From Pelargonium cotyledonis (lineage: Eukaryota; Streptophyta; Magnoliopsida; Geraniales; Geraniaceae), in the NCBI GenBank assembly GCA_036897625.1, contig JAYMTA010000490.1, positions 1 through 27,890 of the forward strand: DNA of 27,890 nt. Direction: 5' to 3'. The notes below the pieces were generated by a model, which ran no database searches, was not told where the DNA came from, and saw only the letters and a list, made by a program, of their open reading frames with translations. Each line of letters starts with the position of its first letter. The stretch's first letter is position 1. Positions 23,127-27,890 of the stretch are shown here, in pieces. The position numbers and the translations under genes are program-made.

Positions 23127-23798
23127 CTTCTAGGGTTTTCGAAGAACGCTGAAAAATTGCAGTGAATGATGCAATAGTACAGTTGAAATTTACGCAATGT
23201 ATCTATGGTGGAATCGAGTAGAGTTGAAATCTTTATATCTTTCTCTTTCTCTTCTCTGCAACAAAGAGCGTTCGATGATGCTGAGGTTGTGTACTCTGTG
23301 ATTTTGGGTTTCGAGAGTTGTGAGCGCGAGTACCGACTACTGAGTACTGAGCGAGTCGAGTGAACTCGTTTCACCTTCATCTCCCCACCGCTTTTACCCT
23401 TTTACCTCCGAGTTGAAGCGAGCCAGATTCTTCTTCATTCAATACAATGGTCACGTGACTTCGGCATGAATAAAAGTTAAATAAGGAAAATGTTACATTT
23501 TGGTCCACAAATATCCTCTTTGTTTCACTTTGGTCCTTTAGTTATTTATTTTGTTTAAGTTTGGCATCAAAATATGCTGTATTGTATAAATTGACCAAAT
23601 TTATATTTATGTGTTTTTGAGAGCCAAAATATAACATTTTCCGTAAAATTACTATTATTATTATAGATTTTTAAAAATGAAAAAATTATTTATCGGGTGA
23701 AAAAAGTCAAAGTCAAACAAAAGAAGCAGATTATAGACCACAAAAACAAGCAGAGTATCAACTGCCAGAGTGATTTTCACTTATCAGTAAGTGCTCCA
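23127..23798. other. Divergent promoter region between SRRM1-like gene and sugar transporter
   Basis: The start codons of two head-to-head genes are 672 bp apart, so both promoters and 5' UTRs are in this interval. The SRRM1-like leader near 23220-23260 is CT-rich. A MITE-like element fills 23485-23642. CACGTGAC (about 23452-23459, GGTCACGTGACTT) contains a G-box core. Confidence 0.55.
23485..23642. mobile_element. 158-bp MITE-like element in a divergent promoter
   Basis: GGAAAATGTTACATTTTGG (23485-23503) and CCAAAATATAACATTTTCC (23624-23642) are inverted copies with one mismatch in 19. Internal TTTGGTCC motifs recur. No coding capacity and no certain target duplication are seen. It lies between the two divergent gene starts. 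Confidence 0.75.
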
Positions 23799-26700
23799 AT
23801 GGCTTGCAGTTGCAGTGCCTCCGCTCAACCTCTCTTCAATTTCAGAGCCTCGCCATTTCGCAGTCTCAAGAAGCACCGAGCTCTCTTAGTCCTCTCCCAC
23901 ACGAACCCACTACCAATTTCAGTCTCCAACGGTCATTTCAAAGCCAAACGCCCCATTTTCGCGAAACCACTCTCGCTTTCTCTTCCCAGACGCAGATCCA
24001 ATGTGAGGACCAAAAACACTATGTTTCTCTGATTCTTGATCGTTGGGTTTAGTGAATTTGCTTTGTTTTTGTTTTCCCATTTTTGTGGGTAGGTTGGAGC
24101 TCAGAAAGCAGTTTCTTCGGGGGACGATTCTGATTCGCTTATTTCAGACGCCAAGTGTCAAGAGGAGTTTTCCTGGACTTCAGTGATTTTGCCGTATGTA
24201 ATTACCTGTTTCTTCACTTGAGTTTTGTTTTTTCCTGAGTTTTCTGTTAATGGGTAATGGTCTGTTCTTGAATTTTCTTAGTCTTCAGTGATTTTTCCGT
24301 ATGTGATTACCTGTTTCTTCACTAAATTTTGGTTTTTTCTTGTGTTTTCTGTTAATGGGTAGTGGTCTTTTCTTGATTTTTCTTGCTTGTAAGTGTGGGT
24401 AAAATTATCAAGTGTTCAGGCGGACTGACGGATCACCATATACTGCAATGATGTGTTTGTTTCTCTTTGTTGTGATAAATTGTGTGATAAATAGTTAGCG
24501 AGAATTTGCATAAGTTTTGACCAATTCCATTCAATTTGATTAGGTTCTTGTTCCCGGCCTTGGGAGGTTTGTTATTTGGTTATGACATTGGTGCTACCTC
24601 TGGTGCTACCCTTTCCTTGCAGGTAATTTATAAAGTTGGTTACATCTCCATTGTTTTCAGCGCATTCTTTTTTCTTTTATGTTTTAATATCAATGTTAGA
24701 GACCTCATGAAATTCCGTGTTTTGATGATTAATTTACAGTCTGCTGAGCTTAGTGGCACAACTTGGTTCAACCTTTCATCTGTTCAGCTTGGTCTTGTGG
24801 TATGGTTCATAGGGCATGCATAGAATAGCTATGCACAATATAAACTTGTGGTTTATATAAGCTCAAAATCACCAGTAACACATTTATTTTTCTTTTTCAA
24901 TTTGCCAACATGTAGGTTAGTGGCTCCCTCTATGGGGCTCTTATGGGATCCCTTCTTGTCTACCCAATTGCAGACTTTCTCGGTACATTTACTGTTGCAT
25001 ATTTCATGCCTTGAACTTTGAAGCATTGTTAATGGATATTTCTAACCCTACACATTCGGTTGACTAAAGGGAGAAGACGGGAGCTCATTATAGCTGCTCT
25101 ACTATATCTGCTTGGAGGGGCGGTCACTGCTTTTGCTCCGGACCTTGGTGTTCTCTTGGTAGGACGGCTACTCTATGGCCTTGGCATTGGTTTGGTAAGC
25201 TTCTCTGAACCTTCCAATTCCTATCATACTTTGTATAACATTGTAGTATACTAAAAACATTCTTATAAACAGCTTTCAAATTATCTGGTTTGACAGGCCA
25301 TGCACGGGGCTCCTCTCTATATTGCAGAGACGTGTCCATCTCAGATTCGTGGGACTCTTATATCTCTAAAGGAGCTATTCATAGTTTTGGGCATTCTGGT
25401 ATTTTCGTTTGCTTCTTATATGTATTCCAGTTAATCTTGATGAATGGGTAAATGAGTAGTTGGAACAATCTGCAGTTGGGGTATTTTGTGGGAAGCTTCC
25501 AGATTAATGCAATTGGAGGGTGGCGTTACATGTATGGAATCAGTGGTCCGGTTGCTTTATTGATGGGGCTAGGTATGGTGAGCCTCCCGTCTTCTCCACG
25601 TTGGTTACTTCTCAGGGCAGTTCAGGGGAAAGGGTCTTTACAAGATCTCAAAGAGAAGGCCTTGCTTGCTATGAGCAAACTAAGGGGTCGGCCTCCTGGT
25701 GATAAAGCTTCAGAGAAGCAAGTAGAAGACACTCTTGTCTCATTGAAGTCTGCATATGCAGGAGGGGAATCTGAAGGAAGTTTCTTAGAGGTGTTTCAGG
25801 GACCGAGTTTGAAAGCTTTCAACATTGGAGGAGGCTTGGTCCTTTTTCAGCAGGTATTTCTTCCTATCTCCCGTCCTGACTAACACCATGCATGCGCTGA
25901 CACGCATCATGATACTTACAAGTTATAACCTGATTGCGACAGATAACTGGGCAACCAAGTGTTCTATACTATGCAGGTCCTATTCTTCAGGTACTATGTG
26001 GTTAAAGCCTAGCGTATTCTTTAGTTAGATGGAAGATTTTCCTTCAAGTCGATCACTTTTCTAATATCTTCCAATATTGTTACTCAAGAGTGCAGGATTT
26101 TCTGCGGCTGCTGATGCTACTCGAGTTTCAGTTGTAATTGGTGTGTTCAAGGTACATGTTTAGTCCTTAAGTCTAAGGGTACTCTTCCTACCTTGTGCTG
26201 CGTATCTGATACGTGTTTTGAGTTGTTCTTGCAGTTACTCATGACATGGATCGCCGTCCTAAAAGTAGATGATATTGGGAGAAGACCATTGCTTATTGGA
26301 GGAGTCAGTGGGATAGTATGTCTCCTATCACTTAATATTATCCTCCCTTCAAATTATGCACCTTCGCGTCAGTAAAATAACAAGTTTTTTTTTTTTTTTT
26401 TTTCTGCTAATCATTACAGGCTCTTTCCTTAGTTCTGCTTTCTGCTTATTACAAATTTCTTGGAGGGTTCCCTCTTGTTGCTGTAGGGGCTCTACTACTC
26501 TACGTTGGTTGCTACCAGGTGACTGTTTTGGATTTTGATTGTTTCTATTTATTGTAATGGACGGGACAGGCCATAGCTTCGAAAATATGATCTAAACCTA
26601 TAGAAAGTTGTGTTTTAAAACAATCTGTATTCTCTTGTGATGTGTGTTCCTTGCCCCGTACAGATATCGTTTGGGCCTATCAGTTGGCTCATGGTGTCCG

Positions 26701-27023
26701 AAATATTCCCAATTCGCACAAGAGGACGAGGGATTAGTCTTGCGGTTCTCACTAACTTTGGTTCAAATGCCATTGTAACGTTTGCGTTCTCGCCACTGAA
26801 GGTATGGAAGTAGACTTCATCAATCTCCCATTTTCTTCGTACCTTAGTCGTCAAGGGCAATGGATATAAACATGTTCTAATCGTGCAGGAACTGCTAGGG
26901 GCGGGAAACCTCTTCCTCCTATTCGGGGGCATTGCGTTGTTATCACTTGTCTTCGTGGTACTTTCGGTCCCCGAGACTAAAGGCTTGAGCTTGGAGGAGA
27001 TTGAGTCCAAAATATTGAAGTGA
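23799..27023 (+). CDS. Plastid sugar transporter, D-xylose-proton symporter-like 3 (At5g59250-type)
   Basis: Fourteen exons join in frame to 559 aa: 23799-24002, 24093-24193, 24544-24622, 24740-24799, 24916-24982, 25070-25194, 25297-25398, 25476-25853, 25943-25990, 26089-26151, 26235-26315, 26420-26518, 26664-26801 and 26889-27023. The first 70 or so residues (MACSCSASAQPLFNF..., Ser/Arg-rich) look like a chloroplast transit peptide. The rest is a 12-helix MFS sugar porter: GGLLFGYDIGATSGA in helix 1, GRRRE between helices 2 and 3, GRLLYGLGIG, PLYIAETCPSQIRGT, ITGQPSVLYYAGP in helix 7, GRRPLLIGG, EIFPIRTRGRG, and the terminal VPETKG signature. It probably moves hexoses or pentoses across the inner plastid envelope, in symport with protons; the substrate is not fixed by sequence. 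Intron 2 starts with a duplicated donor site. Confidence 0.94.
24178..24387 (+). repeat. 105-bp tandem duplication across the exon 2 donor of the transporter
   Basis: Copies begin CTTCAGTGATTTT at 24178 and 24283 and align over about 105 bp with few changes (shared TTTTCTGTTAATGGGTA and TTACCTGTTTCTTCACT). The first copy holds the last 16 nt of exon 2 and the working donor CC|GTATGT (exon end 24193). The second reproduces it as CC|GTATGT with its donor GT at 24299-24300. Confidence 0.92.
26383..26403. repeat. Poly-T tract in transporter intron 11
   Basis: A T run of about 20 lies just ahead of the TCATTACAG acceptor of exon 12. It probably acts as an extended polypyrimidine tract and is likely length-polymorphic. 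Confidence 0.7.
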
Positions 27024-27526
27024 ATGCATGTAAATGTCTAGCTATCAACTTGTATCTCTGTAAATGACAATCAGTGGCTTCGAAGCCATAGCCATGATCA
27101 TCATTCTGTTGTATTGCAATGGCTCCTCTCTCTTTGTCTCATTGTTGCTGTCCATGAATATTCAAGTCATGGGCCTTTCATTACACGGGCCGGCCTAACT
27201 GTTACATGACGGGCCCAATTGCTTTTGAATGTGAGGCCCATGAGACGTCTCAAAAACAGTTGAACAGAAAAGACTGAAACGGTGGTGGCTGACCAAGAAA
27301 AGAAAGAGTCCAAAACAAACCTATCCTCGACAAATTGACCCCAAATCTCTCGCTCTCTGGAGGATTGAGGGACTAACTGTGTAGTGTAGTGTAGTGTAAT
27401 TGTGGGCACAGAGAGGCTAGTCTTCTTCTTCTTCATCTTTGTTGAAGCTTCTTAACCCTCAATCCTCATCGTGCCTTTGCTACAATATCCACCATTTCAG
27501 CATTTTCTCTCAGATTCATCACCAAT
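27024..27526. other. Spacer between transporter stop and TOC75-like start
   Basis: It contains the transporter 3' UTR and the promoter and leader of the next gene within about 500 bp. A GTGTA microsatellite (27379-27398) lies about 130 bp before the ATG, and a CTT run (27422-27435) is in the probable leader. Around 27160-27245 there are several GGCCC/GGGCC blocks (GGGCCTTTC, CGGGCCGG, ACGGGCCC, GAGGCCCAT); GGCCCA-type sites are common in promoters of plant housekeeping genes. Confidence 0.5.
27379..27398. repeat. (GTGTA)n-type microsatellite
   Basis: GTAGT/GTGTA is repeated about four times in the promoter or leader of the TOC75-like gene. Confidence 0.75.
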
Positions 27527-27890
27527 ATGCATCCTCTAGCCCTCTCCTATCGTACCCCGACCCCAATTGGACTTTCGCAACCCCTCCTCTCCAGCCGCCG
27601 CTCCTCCTCCGTCGCCAGATCATCACCCATTGTCTCCTCCGCCGCCGCTGCCGCAAGATGCAGCACCTTCGTTCCTTCATCTTCGTCTTCCGCGCAAAAC
27701 CCTAAACCCAAGGTGATTTCCCTCAAAACCCTCTCCAAAACCCTAGCCTTTTCGTCCGCCTCCGCGGCCGCTGCTGCCCTTCTTTTCAATATTTCCCCTC
27801 TTTCCTCGCTCTTCGACGGTAGCGGCGGCCCCGGCAATTTCGGCGGAAGTGGTGGCGGTGGCGGTGGCGGCGGCGGGAATGGAGGAGGCG
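27527..27890 (+). CDS. TOC75: TOC75-type chloroplast outer-envelope import channel, N-terminal part
   Basis: Only the first 121 codons are in the window; the gene runs off the right edge. The protein starts MHPLALSYRTPTP and has a long Ser/Arg/Ala-rich transit peptide. It continues with LKTLSKTLAFSSASAAAAALLFNISPL in pieces, a hydrophobic segment, then GPGNFGGSGGGGGGGGGNGGG. A bipartite presequence with a hydrophobic stretch followed by a polyglycine run is the hallmark of TOC75-III: in that protein the polyglycine stops full import so it can be inserted in the outer envelope as the Omp85-family translocation pore. The beta-barrel and POTRA domains would lie beyond the window, so the call rests on the presequence alone. 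GC content is high compared with its neighbours because of the Gly/Ala/Ser codons. Confidence 0.82.
   Translation, partial: MHPLALSYRTPTPIGLSQPLLSSRRSSSVARSSPIVSSAAAAARCSTFVPSSSSSAQNPKPKVISLKTLSKTLAFSSASAAAAALLFNISPLSSLFDGSGGPGNFGGSGGGGGGGGGNGGG

Overview
This window looks like nuclear DNA of a flowering plant, most likely a eudicot. Genes are intron-rich with GT-AG introns and AT-rich spacers. Several families are plant-specific: SUPERMAN-type QALGGH zinc fingers, a tropinone-reductase-like SDR, an FBA-type F-box protein, a plastid nucleoid/transcription protein and a TOC75 N-terminus. Protein style and repeats are compatible with a woody or rosaceous eudicot, but the species cannot be fixed from sequence alone. 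There are no bacterial features, CRISPR arrays, rRNAs or convincing tRNAs.

Layout, left to right: about 1.8 kb of intergenic DNA; a three-exon tropinone-reductase-like SDR (-, 1771-2739); an F-box protein (-, about 3294-4678); an unrecognised small acidic/basic protein of 165 aa (+, 5891-8342, three exons); two intronless single C2H2 zinc-finger repressors with EAR motifs (+, 9383-9850 and 12084-12566), separated by a repeat-rich spacer; the chloroplast protein pTAC16 (-, 12996-15606, five exons), whose last intron carries a CACTA fragment with a LINE tail nested in it; a 13-exon PWI/RS splicing protein of the SRRM1 type (-, 17264-23126); a divergently arranged 14-exon plastid sugar transporter (+, 23799-27023); and the 5' end of a TOC75-type import channel gene (+, 27527 to the window end).

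There is no operon-like logic. Three products are probably plastid-targeted (pTAC16, the sugar transporter, TOC75), but they are separate transcription units and the clustering may be chance. All exon joins given here were checked by eye for reading frame and GT-AG borders, and they give continuous proteins of 267, 165, 155, 160, 468, 825 and 559 aa.

The window holds no obvious new biological system. The most interesting structure is a recurring pattern: short tandem duplications that copy a splice site. There is a 119-bp copy of a 5' splice site in the SRRM1-like gene, a 105-bp copy of a 5' splice site in the transporter, and possibly a 22-bp copy of a 3' splice site in the F-box gene. In the first two, use of the copied site would bring in an early stop codon. 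Several MITE-like elements sit in introns, in a probable 3' UTR and in a divergent promoter.
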